Shown one piece after another: positions 22,330 through 34,556 of a DNA stretch of 64,000 bases. How positions within the stretch are numbered: the stretch's first letter is position 1; each line of letters begins with the position of its first letter. The notes beneath the pieces are model-generated. The model made no database searches. It saw only the letters and a list, made by a program, of their open reading frames with translations, and was not told the origin of the DNA. The stretch is from Bimuria novae-zelandiae CBS 107.79 (lineage: Eukaryota > Ascomycota > Dothideomycetes > Pleosporales > Didymosphaeriaceae): positions 1,540,160 to 1,604,159 of the forward strand of contig ML976657.1 in the NCBI GenBank assembly GCA_010015655.1, in the 5' to 3' direction. The translations under genes and the position numbers were made by a program.

Positions 22330-25300
22330 GCTAGTTATCTAATTATCTATTAAAATGCGCCTTTAGTTAGATAGCGAGCGCCTACGGCACCAACGCACAA
22401 GGACCTCTCTAAAGCCACCTAGTATCTCCCTACCTACGCTAATAATTATAGAAGCTTCGGAGGCTATTAAGACGCCTATTAAAGGGGTAAAATAATAAAT
22501 TAAGTTAAATTCTGCGTTGTCGCAAACCCGTAAGCGTGTCTAGGCGCCAGAAGTAGCGTTAGTGCCGGACTCACAGGGCTCCCCATAACTATCCGTTCTA
22601 TTAACTTAAAGTGGCCAGCAGAGTAGTAGTACGTATAGTATAAACTTATAGTTACTTAGTATATCTATTAACGATGTTTATGGCTCTATTGCTAACCCCG
22701 TTACTATAGATACTAGTGTTAATAATTAGCTTAATTCTTAATTAGAGGCATTAGAATTAACTTCGCAACATACTACCCTAATTTAATTAGTATTAGCTAG
22801 AGACTCTATACATGCCATGAAACGCCGCGAGATTAAAATATTAAGCTTTAATTACTTTTAGGTTAACTTTACTAATAACTAGGCGTTTAACACTTATACT
22901 AAGGTATACGATCCTAAAGGGAGGCTTAACTTATAGATCTAGAAGTATAGCGTCCTACTTAAAAGCACGAATAAGAAGACATTTACTTAGTTCTTCTTAT
23001 ATAAACCGTGCTATATTGACTACTTTAAGGCAAAGATCCTTAATATAAGAAAGGGGTATAGGTTAGTTACTAGCTATCTTAAGAAACATAAGATCTTTAA
23101 TCTAAATTATTAGCCCCTTATAAGGCAGGATAAAATAGATTAGTTCGCGCTTAATATATCTTCTCTAAAAAGTTTAACTACTATTAATACTATAGCGTCT
23201 TCCTTTAACGTTGATAAGTTCTATCAACTTTTAGTTAAATAGATCGTTATGTTAGGATCTGAACATGTATGGAACGCGGAGGACCAACGGGCCTTAGTAG
23301 AAGTAACACTCGGCGGGGTCGCGTAACCGGGGTCACGTGATATACCATCTAGCCAAGACATACTATCCTGCCAAGATTGTGGAAGGTGCACCATTCACGG
23401 ACGGCGCGACTATCTATTAGAATCTAGGGATGGTAGAAAGAGAGATAGACGGTAAGGTTTACCCCTCTGGTATATAAACCTACACGAATACCCTTAAGGC
23501 ATTCGTGTTTAACCTGTTTATTAATCTATCGTTTGGATCTGACTAAGCAACCTTGTTGATTTGATTATGCTGTACACACCTTTGATACTAACACCCCAGT
23601 GACAAGCGCAAGCTATCACTACACCCTCTCCCGTCCTACCTAGTACTCCTGCCCGAGAACCAACCTTAGCCCATTTAGGACTAGCTATCCTAGATGGAAC
23701 CTAACACGTTATAAGCAGGATCCCCTTCGTTAAGCTAGATGCTAAGAAGCTCCGTAAGGTGTTTTAGTATCTTAATTTAGCTATAAAGATGCCTCGCGCA
23801 ATCCCATCTCATAATATAATAAGGCGTAGGATCTCCGTGGAGTACGCACGTTGGAAGGATGTGGTTGCTGCCTACCTGGACTAAGCTATTACGAAGATTT
23901 ACCTAGCCTTCGACTTATAGACTTCTAGTAATAATAAGTTGTATAATGGTGTTATCGCACAGTTTCTTAATAAGAAAGGTAATCTACAAAACCTTCTCCT
24001 TACTCTTAAAGCTGTAAAAGATACCTATACTAGTAGAAATATTACGGCATTACTATAGGGGGTTATCTCTTACTAGGGGCTTTAAGACCGCGTAGGATAT
24101 CTTACCTCTAACAACGCTATAGCTAATAATACAGTAATAGACGCTCTAGGGGAGATTTTTAGGGAGAATTAGCTTAACTTTAACCCTAAGTAGTAGTATA
24201 TAAGGTGTATAGGGCATATCTTTAACCTTATCGCGAAAGCGCTAATGTTTAGAGCTAATACTAGTGGCCTAACTTAGGCAGAGGAGGTAGCATTTTTTAA
24301 GCAATATAAAGCTTATAGGACTATTAGAAATCTTCGCAATATTATTAAATAGATTAAAAAAAACACCTTAAGAAACGCCAGGTTTATTGCTGCTTAGGAA
24401 GTTCATCCTGGATAGGTGCGATTAGATAGCCTTATAAGACCTTTACAGTTAATACTTAGTAACGCCACCCGCTAGAATTCTATATACTTAATAATCGAGC
24501 GAGCTATAGTGCTTAAAGAGGTGCTCGACGACTTTTATAAAGACAAATTATAGTCTCTTAATAATACTAGATCGCAGCGGCAAAGTAGTAGCTAGTAAAG
24601 TTAATCTATTAGCTACTATTAACTAGATCTCCGTCTTTCTATAGCCAAGTAGCAGTACTTAAAGGAGAATCTTAAGCTTTTTAAACCTCTAAACAAGCTT
24701 ACTTTACGCCTCTAAGGTTATCTTAGTAATAGTAATAATAATCCTTAAGAGTATAGTAATATTAGATAGTTATATACTTTACTAGACAATCTCCTAATAG
24801 ACCTTAAAGCTTAAGAACTTTAAGCACGAACGAATAGAGATATCTAGCTTAAACAGCGTCTTTACAAAGGCTGGGAGACGGCATCGAAGTACTACACCTT
24901 GTTTACAGAGTCTCCGGCCTACACGGTGGCAATCGTCTTAGATCCTACCCGGGACATAGATTACATCCGTTCTTAATAGGCAATAGAGCATCTAACGTAG
25001 CCAGGTATCGCATAAGGATAGATCGAAGAGCTGTACAACCGTAATTATAAAGACAGAATAACACTTAACTAATAGGAGATAGACCTATCTTCTTCTAAGA
25101 CTACCTAAGCGCTCTTAAGATAGGAGACCTTTACGCGAAAAGGTTAAGTAAAGGTAAATAAGAAATAATAGGCAGACAGCGACAAGTTAGTAAAGTACCT
25201 TAAGCTTTTTTAGTTTGCTATTAATATTCCTCCTTTTATTTAGTAGTAACAGGATAAGCAACGACGACGCTGGCTAAGAGTATCTTAGATAGCTCTTAAC

Positions 25301-25516
25301 GTACTTTCTGCCATACCTATAAGTAATAGACCTAAGAGAGCTTTCAGCGGCGCAGGTAACCTTATTACGAAGCCCCGTAATTATCTTAGTAATAATATTA
25401 TAGGGCATCACGAGTGTATGGCTTTATAGGAGAGGGCAGGATTAATTAAGATTAGTAATAACTCTGTAGAGGACTTAGACAAATTAGATAATATAGATAA
25501 GGAGATATTAGACTAA
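22330..25516 (+). pseudogene. hAT transposase, RIP-decayed and split by a solo LTR
   Basis: Readable blocks are PFVKLDAKKLRKVF-YLNLAI and RRRISVEYARWKDVVAAYLD then KIYLAFDL-TSSNNK (23730-23940; the DDE core region of fungal hATs), and the C-terminal dimerisation domain WLRVS-IALNVLSAIPISN then RPKRAFSGAGNLITKPRNYL (about 25260-25400). The frame ends EILD-stop at 25514-25516. Numerous TAA/TAG replace Gln/Trp, and the LTR insertion at 23245-23711 splits the frame before the core. Start approximate. Confidence 0.85.
23250..23706. repeat. Solo LTR (457 bp) inside the hAT transposase
   Basis: It runs TGTTAGGATCTGAACATG to GATGGAACCTAACA and is flanked by the 5-bp duplication CGTTA (23245-23249 and 23707-23711). 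A TATA-like GGTATATAAACC lies near 23468. It is GC-balanced and free of the surrounding RIP decay. No internal coding region remains, so it arose by LTR-LTR recombination. Family (copia or gypsy) not determined. Confidence 0.88.
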
Positions 25517-25881
25517 AACTTTACGCGCTATTTTTTATAGTGCTCTTTTCTCCTATATTAAAATACTAAGGCACTTTATTAATCTATTTATATTATATTG
25601 TTAATAGGGTATTAATGTGTTATCTAGTTCGAGCGCCTGCGTGGCTAAAGTAATAATTCTTAATACTAAAATAGCTATTAAGATAGATATACTTAATACT
25701 AAACGCTAGAATAAGCTTTTGCGACATCTGTAGCGTCCAATAGTGGAACATAATAAGCTTAAAACGGATGGATTAGATTTCCATGGATTTTGTGGATTTT
25801 GCATGGATGGATATCCAATCCATCCGTGAACATCACTGGCCCGCTCGGTGGAGTTGGCCCGCTCGGTGGTGAACCACGTTA

Positions 25882-27280
25882 TCTAGAGATATTATTCTAA
25901 CGTTTAGTTTATTTACTTAGTTTAGCTATCTATCTTAGGGTGAAGACTTATTATAAGCTTATACTTAATTCCTAATTTGGCTATAAACATGGTCTAGTAT
26001 AATAATATAAATATCTTGGCCCTGTTTGTGATAAACTCGTTAGGTTATCTAACCTATAATATTAGTTCTTATTCTACTATATAGGTTAGTTCTTCTACTA
26101 ATATAGCTTCTTTAATTGGCATAAACCTTAACTCCTTAGTAAGTTAGTAGATTATAACTAAAATTAAGTTATAGGCATCCTTGTTCCCTAGTGCTAGTAA
26201 TACTAGTAACTTCACGATAAAGTCTATAGTTACGCTTAACTATAGTCTTAGGGGCAGCTTTAGTAGCTATAAGAGGCTATAGGGCTTATATCTCTTAGGC
26301 TTATTCTTATAACAGGCTAAATAATTACCTAAAACCTTCTATACTGCCTAGCGTAGCCTAGGGATAGCATATTCGTTTACGATTTAACGCGTTGTTTTAG
26401 CGATCCTTAGGTATTCCTAATCCTTATCTTTATATAACTTTTTAATTAGTAGCAGAGCTATCTGCTTCCTAATCTAGATATAGTTTTAATAGTCCTGTGC
26501 TATTAATTTTATAGCTTAGTAGAAATTATACGCTTAGTAATCCTTGTCCGTGAGCTTTCTATAATCCTGTATCCTATCTATAGCTAGTCTATAATAGGTT
26601 AAGTCTACGCGTCGCACTTCTAGTACTAGCGTAAGTTATATTTTATTATAGTAAAAGGTTCCGTCCTTCGCGTAGGTTAGGATTACAACGTAATTACCCC
26701 TGTCGTCTTTTTCTATAAGGTCTAATTATTTACTAAGTATATCTGCTACAGCGTTTGCGCTCCCTAGTAAATGCGTAATATAGAAGTTAAATTCTACTAT
26801 TTATTTAGACTATTTAGCCTATTGTTAATTAAGCTTCTTAGTCGTCGTAAAGCGGGTTAGGTTAAGGTAATTAGAAAATATTTCTATTTAATACTTAGCT
26901 CCCTTAAGCTATGCTTCTTATTATTTAAAATAGTTAATAATAGCTAGTAATTCTTTATTATAGATTTTATAATTAAGCTCTACTCCTAAGAGCTTTCTTA
27001 CGTAATAGAAGACTAGTCTCTACTTCTAGTTATTATATTCTTATAGTAGCACGGCCCCTAGCGCATAATCCGATGCGTTTATATAGATATAATGTTGCCG
27101 CTCTGGGTCGTATATCTGTAGTAGGGGTGCCGTTAAGAATAGGCGCTTTAGTTATTTAAAAGCTTACTTTTCTACCTCCTATAGAGGTCGCCATTTTCCT
27201 GTCTTTATAAGTTCTGTTAGTAGAGCGGTGACTTTTAAGTAGTTCCTAATAAATTTATAATAGAAGTTAATAAAGCCTAA
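25882..27280 (-). pseudogene. chromovirus B RNase H and integrase (middle section)
   Basis: The minus strand reads FLGFINFYYKFIRNYLKVTA then LLTELIKTGKW (end of RT/connection, about 27179-27285), then the RNase H block YIYINASDYALGAVLL and NYKIYNKELLAIINYF (about 26930-27100). Integrase remnants extend toward 25882, where pogo-2 interrupts. Stops abound. It joins 34557 across the copia insertion: GAAGG is duplicated at 27281-27285 and 34552-34556. Confidence 0.82.
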
Positions 27281-27357
27281 GAAGGTGTCAGATAGAATAA
27301 GCTGCGGTGAGGTCAGATCTGTACAATCGAGCAGGGACCACTTGGCTTGGCACACTA

Positions 27358-29509
27358 CCGTGTCTGTGCGCGCAACGCCCGACTTCGCGCAACGCCCGAC
27401 TTCGCGCAACGCCCGACCCCAGCCATTTTGCACACATCTTCCACATCACACAACTCCACCATCATGCCAGCCATTGACGAAGCGATTGCATACATCGATA
27501 GCCTAGCTTTAGGCGAAAAATTCGAATATATAAAAGTAGCAAAAATGTACGGCGTTGATCGCACAACCTTGTCGCGCCGACACTAACGCGTGCAGCGCCC
27601 ACGCGTCACTAAGGACTCCAACCAGTGTACACTTAGCCCACACCAAGAAGCTGAGCTTGTGAGGTATATAAAGGAGCTTACTAAGCGACGCCTACCACCT
27701 ACGAGATCTATAATACGAAATTTCGCGTCTAAATTAGCCACTAAGGACGTCTCCGAAAGCTAGGTTACGCGCTTTATTAACCGCAACAAGAATAAGCTTA
27801 CATCTTAATAGGCGCCGGCAATAGACTCTATACGCCACAACGCTAATTTAGTTACTAAATATAGCCTGTATTTTAACCTTCTGCAACACAAAATATCCGA
27901 ATACGATATATAGCTATTAGAAACGTACAACATGGATAAAAAAGGCTTCGCAATTAGAGTAATTAGCAGGTTAAAAAGAGTCTTTAGTAAAGACGCATAT
28001 AAATATAAACGCGTTAGTTTAGCTCTTTAGGATAGATCTCGCGTCTAGGTAATAGTGCTAGCGTTAATTTGCGCTAATAGAAGTACATTACCGCCATCCG
28101 TTATATATCTAGCAAAGAAAGGAGATGTACAAGCTAGCTAGGTTAAAGATATCCACCTAGGAACTTATTAAGTCTATTTTATAACCTCACCTACAGGCTA
28201 GATAAACAATAATATTAGCCTTACGTGGCTTAAGCAGGTGTTTAATCGTTACACCAAACCTAAAGCACGAAGGAGATGGCAATTGTTAATAGTAAATAGT
28301 TACGGCAGCCATGTAACGATGGATTTTATCAGGTTCTGCGATGATAATAAGATACTACTATGTATCTTTCCTCCACATTCAACTCATACGCTCCAGCTAT
28401 TAGATGTAGTTGGCTTCAGTCCTCTAGCAACAAATTACTCCTAGGAACTTATAAATTGCCTCTATACAACACTTAGATAGATCCTTATTAAAAAAGAGGA
28501 CTTCTTTTTAATATTCTAGGCCGTCTAGTTAAATATATTTACCTAAGAGTTAGTTCTTAGCTCATTTGAAGCTACTGGCATATCACCACTTAATCCTAAG
28601 AGAATACTCTAAAGATTTAGAACATTAACACTAGATAGCTCCCAGTTATCTAAGATATTAGGTTCATGTTACTCTAGGGGGGACTAGCCTAAAGTAAAAA
28701 CGCTAGTACGCAAATCTATAAAGGATATACACTCTTGCGAGTTAAAAAAAGTTCTCCGCACCCTCCACCACCTAGTGGCTTAAAATAAGCTTATCCACTA
28801 TAAATTAGAGGGTGTAAAGGATGCCCTAAAGGAGAAAAAGAAGGCCTCTATAAAGAGGAAAGTTTTGCCTTTGCAGCAACACAAGGAGTACCATAGAGAT
28901 GCTATTTTCTAGTCACCACGTGCACGGAAGGAGGCAGAAGTAAGATACAAGATATTTAAAGATATTAAGCGTTAAGAGGAGCTTGCAAAAGCTAATAAGA
29001 AGTAAATTTAATATAATAATAAGCTACTTAAGAAAAGGCTAAAGGATAAAAGGCGTATAGAGAGAGAGGCAGCTAAATTAGTGCGTGAGAAGGAACTAGC
29101 TAAGCTAGCTACTAAAAAGGCTAAACGCGCAGCTAAAAAACAACGCTAAAAGAAAGTTCGTGACGCTTAAAAAGCTCTATAATTATCCTAAAGAGGCAAT
29201 AGGAAGGTTTTAAAGCTAGTAATTAGAAATTAGAAGCGTATATAGCGTGCTAGGGCTACTATAGCTAGCGCGTCGTCTAATGTCGCTTTAGCCGCACAAC
29301 CTACTATAATTAACTCTCGCGGTCGCCCTATTAATTGGCCAAAACAGTATATATAAGATAAAATTGTCGCATAAATTCAGAGAGTGCTCTAACAAAAAAT
29401 CTCGTAATAATCTATTTTTTACGTAGCTGTAGAGCTTCATGTTTGCAATCGCTAATATACTGCCAAGTCGGGCGTTACGCGAAGTCGGGCGTTGCGCGCA
29501 CAGACACGG
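27358..29509 (+). mobile_element. pogo-like DNA transposon, copy 3, in the left copia LTR
   Basis: TIRs start CCGTGTCTGTG and continue with three (left) tandem copies of CGCGCAACGCCCGACTT at 17-bp spacing (27369-27417). The right TIR (about 29464-29509) carries the complement. TA flanks at 27356-27357 and 29510-29511. Comparison with the intact right copia LTR (CACACTAGCAAAATATC at 34447) shows the exact uninterrupted target. Confidence 0.93.
27464..29150 (+). pseudogene. pogo-like transposase of copy 3, with stop codons
   Basis: The start MPAIDEAIAYIDSLALGEKF and AKMYGVDRTTLSRRH form the N-terminal HTH. A CENP-B-type domain follows (SPHQEAELVRYIKELTKRRL), then the DDE core: YNMDKKGFAIRV (first block, Glu changed to Lys), LLIVNSYGSHVTMDFIRF (second, Asp changed to Asn) and THTLQLLDVVGFSPL (third). 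A long Lys/Arg coiled-coil tail ends KRAAKKQR. Over a dozen TAA/TAG/TGA-type interruptions sit where Gln or Trp is expected. ATG at 27464 is the natural start, about 106 bp inside the left end. Confidence 0.85.
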
Positions 29510-29639
29510 TAGCAAAATATCCGAAACTAACTAAACACAGTGGAAATACAAAAAAAAAACAATAAATACTATCAAGTTGCGTCAACATCTACTTATCATA
29601 CTATCTAATAATTAAGAGTCTTACTACCCCGACTAATAC

Positions 29640-32600
29640 AATATGGCGCAACTCTTAAACCGCGATTCTACGGTACACCTAAACACCTCCGCAGACTACA
29701 GGGGGTAGAGAACACAACTCTAGGCAAGATGCGTAGTACATAACATTTAAGATAAAGTTAATCTAAATTTAACTATACTATTAACCCCGAAACTGCTATT
29801 AATAAGGGCTTTAGTTGTTACTAACTACGCGCTAGTCGCGAATATCGAAGTCCTAATAAGACTAACTAAACTATTAGCTAGAGGCTAAAAGGCTTTTAAA
29901 GAAGACCTCGAATACTATAAGATCCTCTTTAAGCAATATAAGAGCGATTAATACAAATATAAAAAGGAGTAATTAAGCCTTTAGCATATCGTTACGTTTA
30001 TCTAATTAACTATATTACCGCACCTACTGCGCACATATTGCCTGCCAGACAAGCCACTACAATAGTGGATTACTAATCTGTAGAAGACAATTGGCATGAG
30101 CGACTAACTCGAACGAGAACAAGCACGTACTAGATACCATGCGGCACTTAAGCCGATAAGAAGCCCTTAATAATAGGATACTTAGCTAGCTAAGTATAAT
30201 AAAGCAGCTGCGGAAGCAGAAGCCTTCTAAGTTACTAAGCTATCACAAATTAATGTAATTATAAAAGACTTTATAGATGCCGTAAATAAGGTTGCTCCTA
30301 TATAGTCTATAAATTTTTAAGACAATAGTCAATTCGCAGCTAGCATAGATCGAAAAAAGATAATATAACGCTTCTAAGAACACATAATAATAAATTATCC
30401 CCTTAGATTAGGGAAACATAAAGCATTTGTATCTAATAATGCATTATTTTTCGCTAAAGGTGGTGCACCTACCTAGGGTAATAATAGGGACGCCTATCCT
30501 GCCAAAAGCGCGTTATTAAAATAAAACTAAGGTAGACCTCGTAATCAACGTATAGCGGGCAGGAAAACCACCACGCTTAAATAGCCTGTAGATTTAGAGC
30601 CTACTGCCATAAGAGGAGCAAAATGCCCTACATGTAGATAACGCTATAGTATAAGGGACTGCTATTATATTAATCTAGACAAGGCTCCTAAATAGTAGAA
30701 ACCAAACAAGACTATTAGCGAGCTTATATAATTTAAGCGTAAGAAAGACGCAACGTTCTAGGGGCTAATCTACGGATAAAGTAAGACCCGATTAAGAATA
30801 CTAATTATAAAATAATTACACACTCCAACGCCCGAGATCCTTAAAAATTAACTAGAAGGCTAGAGAATTACTGCTACTAAAGCAGCTTTTAACTTAGCAG
30901 CATAAGGAAGAGATACTACTAACTATTTACTATAAAAGTTATTTATCCTTAACTTAGAATTAACCTGCTACATTACTAACAACCCTAATTACATCTACAG
31001 TTTCCGACCACCACTGTCCGGAGACTATATATAGGCCGGAAATTCCAAAGTGTGGATTAGAGGATATAGGTCTATTAACCTCACTCTAAAGAACAACACT
31101 AGAACAATAAAATTAACCCTATAAGATGTGGCTATTTGCCTAGACCTATTATGTAACTTAGTGTTATTCCAACTATTAAGGCACAAAGAGATCTAGTAGG
31201 ACACATAAACAGACCTAATTACTCTCTAAGGAGCTAAGAACAGAGCCATTAGAATTATAACTAAGATGTTTAGATAGTAGGTGCTGGAATATAATCCGCT
31301 ACCACTTGCCACATATCACACACACAAGATTACTACAAGAACTAAAAGAAGACCGCAAAAGGCCTTAGCTATACTATGGCATAAAAGACTAGGACACCCA
31401 GGCCCAGCGGCTATCAAACACCTAGTGTAGCAAACTAAAGGGGTGCGTGTTAAAGGCATTACAACTATAGAATGCAACTCATGCGGGAGAGCAAAGTCTA
31501 GATAGTAGATAAGCCACGCCCCACAAATAAACAAAGATAGACCTAGAGAGAGGCTTAGCATTAACTTCCACACATACGAGATCTAAGGAGTCACTAAAGA
31601 GAAGAGTTAATTACTAATTACTAATAAGTTTTTAGGCATGTAATAGGACCTCTACTTTATAGATTACTAAATAGCAAAGTTAATTATTAATGCCCTTTAA
31701 GTATTTATCTTATACCTTAAGAACCACTATAATATCTCTGTTAAGACTATTAAAGCAGACAACGAGATCGCTATAGTTAAACTAAAAGTTAAGAAATAGT
31801 TAATAACCTAAGGAATAATTATAGAGCCTTCTGCACTAGATACATAATCATAAAATAGAGGCGCAGAACGCTTAGCGGGTGTAAACAAGGAGAAAGCTCG
31901 TGCTATGCGACTTAATGCCAACCTATCCTAGGAGCTATGGCCTGAGATTACAAGAGCCGCTATATACCTCTATAATCGAACACCAAACTATGCAAATCAC
32001 TAGAAAACACCATACGAGATATTCTTCACACGAGTCGCTTTTAGCAATAGGATAGTCACGTCACTACGAAAACCCAACATTACACACTTAAAAGCGTACG
32101 GCTGCAAGGCATTTGCAATAACTAATAATACTTACTAAGGCAAATTACGCCTACAACGTCTTAACCTAAAGGCATAAATTAGTTATCTAGTTAGATACCA
32201 ATCATCAAACATCTACCAAATATGGATACCGTCACTTGGCAAAGTAATAAGTACCCGGGACGTTATCTTTAACGAAGAGTTAGTATTTAATAGGAAAATT
32301 AAGGACCTTATAGATAGTCTTATGCATAGCACGCTTTAAGAAATAGTAACGCACGTAAGAACTATTAAGTTACTATCTCTTACTTAATAACTATAAACAG
32401 ACTCCTTTTATAAGGATGAAGCCACTGTAGATTTGTTAGAATAATAAGATAAAGCAGATCCACTAGGCTACTATTAAGGAAGGAAGATTAAGGATAGCTA
32501 CTTAACTTTTCTAACTACACTACCACCTGTCGCGTTACTTGCATAGTTAATAGCTAGAGACTAAATAAGTCTAACGCAACAAGCGTCTTCTATAACTATC

Positions 32601-34330
32601 CTCTAGGTAGTAGCTTTTATAGCAGGAACCCAAGCTAGCCGTGTTAGAAAATACAAAGGAGAAGTTATAGACAAGACTAAAATAATAAGAATGCTCGCTA
32701 AAGGCTTAAAGCCCTATTAAAGTTAACTTCCACCTCTACCAACGTGCCGAACTAAGCTTAAGGATCACCTAATAGGCGAGATATTCTAAAAGGCTAAGCA
32801 AGTGCACCTCGCAAGCTACTAAAAAATAAAATTATAATTAGAAATTCTAGTAAAGAAGATTAAACTAATAGGATAGCAAATCCTTAACTACATGTAGGTA
32901 TACACCTATAAACTTAACAAGCACTATCGCTTGCTAAAGTGCAAGACGCAACTAGTCGTCTAAAGTAATTAGCAACAAAATATTACCTCGCAAGACACTT
33001 ATGCAGCCACGCTTGCTAGCCAGTTATTCTAAATAATAATAGCAATAGCAGCTTACTATAATATAGAGCTTACGCAGTACAACGTCACCAACGCTTTTAT
33101 CCACGCAACAATAGATCAAGAGGTGTACATAAGAATGCCTCAGGGTTATCAGAAGCCTAGAACAATACTATAAGTAAATAAAGCACTATACAGCCTTCGC
33201 ATTTCACCACTCCTCTAGTAGAGAGAATTTACAACAACGCTTAAAGCGCTAGGCTTCTAGACAGTGCCTCACGAGCCGTGCTACCTAATTAAAGATAGAG
33301 TTATTATATTCTTCTACGTCGACGACATTATACTCGCGTACCATAAGGACAAAGAACAAGAAGCTTAACAAGCAATTAAACGCTTATAAGACAAGTATAC
33401 TCTTACTAAAGGAAACAACCTTTAATAGTTTCTTAGCATAGAGGTTATACGGGACTAAACAAGCCGTAAGATTTAACTATTACAGGCCTCCTATTCGGAC
33501 AAGATTAGCCAACTAGCAGACAAGACAAATATTTAATATAACACTCTAATAGCTACGATTAAATTACTACTAAGGAAAGGGTTAGTAACACTAACTAAGA
33601 TTAATAAATTTTAACGCAAGATTAAATCGCTACTCTTTACTATAGTTACTACTAGGCCAGACATTGCCTTTGCAACATCACGATTAGCTCGATTTCTGTT
33701 AAACCTAGGGACTAAGTACTAAGACGCAGCAGACCGAGTTCTCCTATACCTTTAAAGCATAAAGCAGCGAGCCCTATAGCTTAGAGGTAACACTAGACTT
33801 TAGATTGCAAGCGATGTATTATTTACTAATAATATAATAGACTGCAAGAGCTCCTAAGGTTACGCTATTAAGCTCTTTGGCGGTCTTATCGCCTAAAAAG
33901 CAAACAAACAAGATACTATAACAACATTAACTACTAAGGCCGAGCTACTAGCTCTCTCTTAGGTAGCTAAGGAAGCACTCTTTATCTTAAGACTACTTTA
34001 AGAACTTAAGATTAAACTAGACGCGCGCACAGTCACTATTTAGTGCAATAATAAATAAACTATACGCCTAGTAACTAAGGAGGTTTCCCGCCTCCAAACT
34101 AAACTTTGGCATGTGGACGTCCACAACCACTAGATCCGACAAGAAGTATCTATAGGCAGGATCAAGGTGGAGCATATGCAGTTAGCGGACATGATTACTA
34201 ATAGCCTTATAAAGGTACTCTTTAAGAGTAAGTAGGAGGGTTTTCTCTAACAACTTAGATTAGTTAATATAGAGACTAAGGAGGTAACAAATACTGTGCC
34301 TCTTAAGGAGATTTAAGAGTAACTTAAAGA
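29640..34330 (+). pseudogene. copia D Gag-Pol, RIP-decayed
   Basis: Plus-strand fragments in order: Gag start MAQLLNRDSTVHLNTSADY (from about 29643); a zinc knuckle CPTCR-RYSIRDCYYIN with His changed to Tyr (about 30623-30672); the pre-integrase block LWHKRLGHPGPAAIKHLV with ECNSCGRAKS (about 31374-31500); integrase; RT with NAFIHATIDQEVYIRMPQGY (about 33088) and FFYVDDIILAY (about 33310); and RNase H with TKAELLALS-VAKEALFILR (about 33935) up to the polypurine tract. Scattered TAA/TAG at Gln/Trp positions inactivate it. Confidence 0.88.
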
Positions 34331-34381
34331 CCTCATAATTGCATAAGTGCCAGCTTGAAGAGTTTCCAAGCTAAAGGGGTG

Positions 34382-34551
34382 TGTTAGATAGAATAAGCTG
34401 CGGTGAGGTCAGATCTGTACAATCGAGCAGGGACCACTTGGCTTGGCACACTAGCAAAATATCCGAAACCAACTAAACACAGTGGAAATACAAAAAATAA
34501 TAATAAATACTATCAAGTTGCATTAATATCTACTTATCATACCATCTAACA
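34382..34551 (+). repeat. 3' LTR of copia D
   Basis: 170 bp, TGTTAGATAG to CATCTAACA, followed by the duplicated GAAGG. It differs from the left LTR at only a few positions and is not AT-shifted, in contrast to the internal region. Confidence 0.92.
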
Positions 34552-34556
34552 GAAGG

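Larger units (their letters stand above)
22009..25838 (+). mobile_element. hAT-family DNA transposon inserted in the pogo-2 TIR
   Basis: Imperfect TIRs start CAGTGATGTCCATGG on the left and, in complement, CAGTGATGTTCACGG on the right. They are flanked by a perfect 8-bp duplication GCCCGCTC (22001-22008 and 25839-25846), the hAT signature. Subterminal regions repeat GGATGGATTGGAT-like units on both strands. It encodes one transposase on the plus strand and contains a solo LTR at 23250-23706. Confidence 0.93.
20203..25879 (-). mobile_element. pogo-like DNA transposon, copy 2, with a hAT in its right TIR
   Basis: TIRs begin ACGTGGTTCAC and hold two copies of ACCGAGCGGGCCA (20215-20227 and 20233-20245; counterparts at 25839-25879). 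TA flanks at 20201-20202 and 25880-25881. The transposase is on the minus strand. A hAT inserted within the right TIR, after GCCCGCTC, separates the last ~40 bp from the rest. The element itself is about 1.85 kb. It lies in the integrase of chromovirus B. Confidence 0.9.
27286..34551 (+). mobile_element. Ty1/copia retrotransposon D
   Basis: 170-bp LTRs run TGTTAGATAGAATAAGC to CATACCATCTAACA. The right LTR is 34382-34551. The left LTR starts TGTCAGATAG at 27286, is split by pogo-3, and ends at 29610. The 5-bp target duplication GAAGG flanks the element. A purine-rich CTAAAGGGGTG precedes the right LTR. Internal coding order (Gag with zinc knuckle, integrase, RT, RNase H) is that of copia. It lies in the RT region of chromovirus B, in the opposite orientation. 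Confidence 0.93.

Noticed and set aside
27179..27433. 84-codon minus-strand frame considered as a gene
   Set aside because: It runs from the chromovirus B RT end through the copia LTR into the pogo-3 TIR, so it is a mosaic of three elements.
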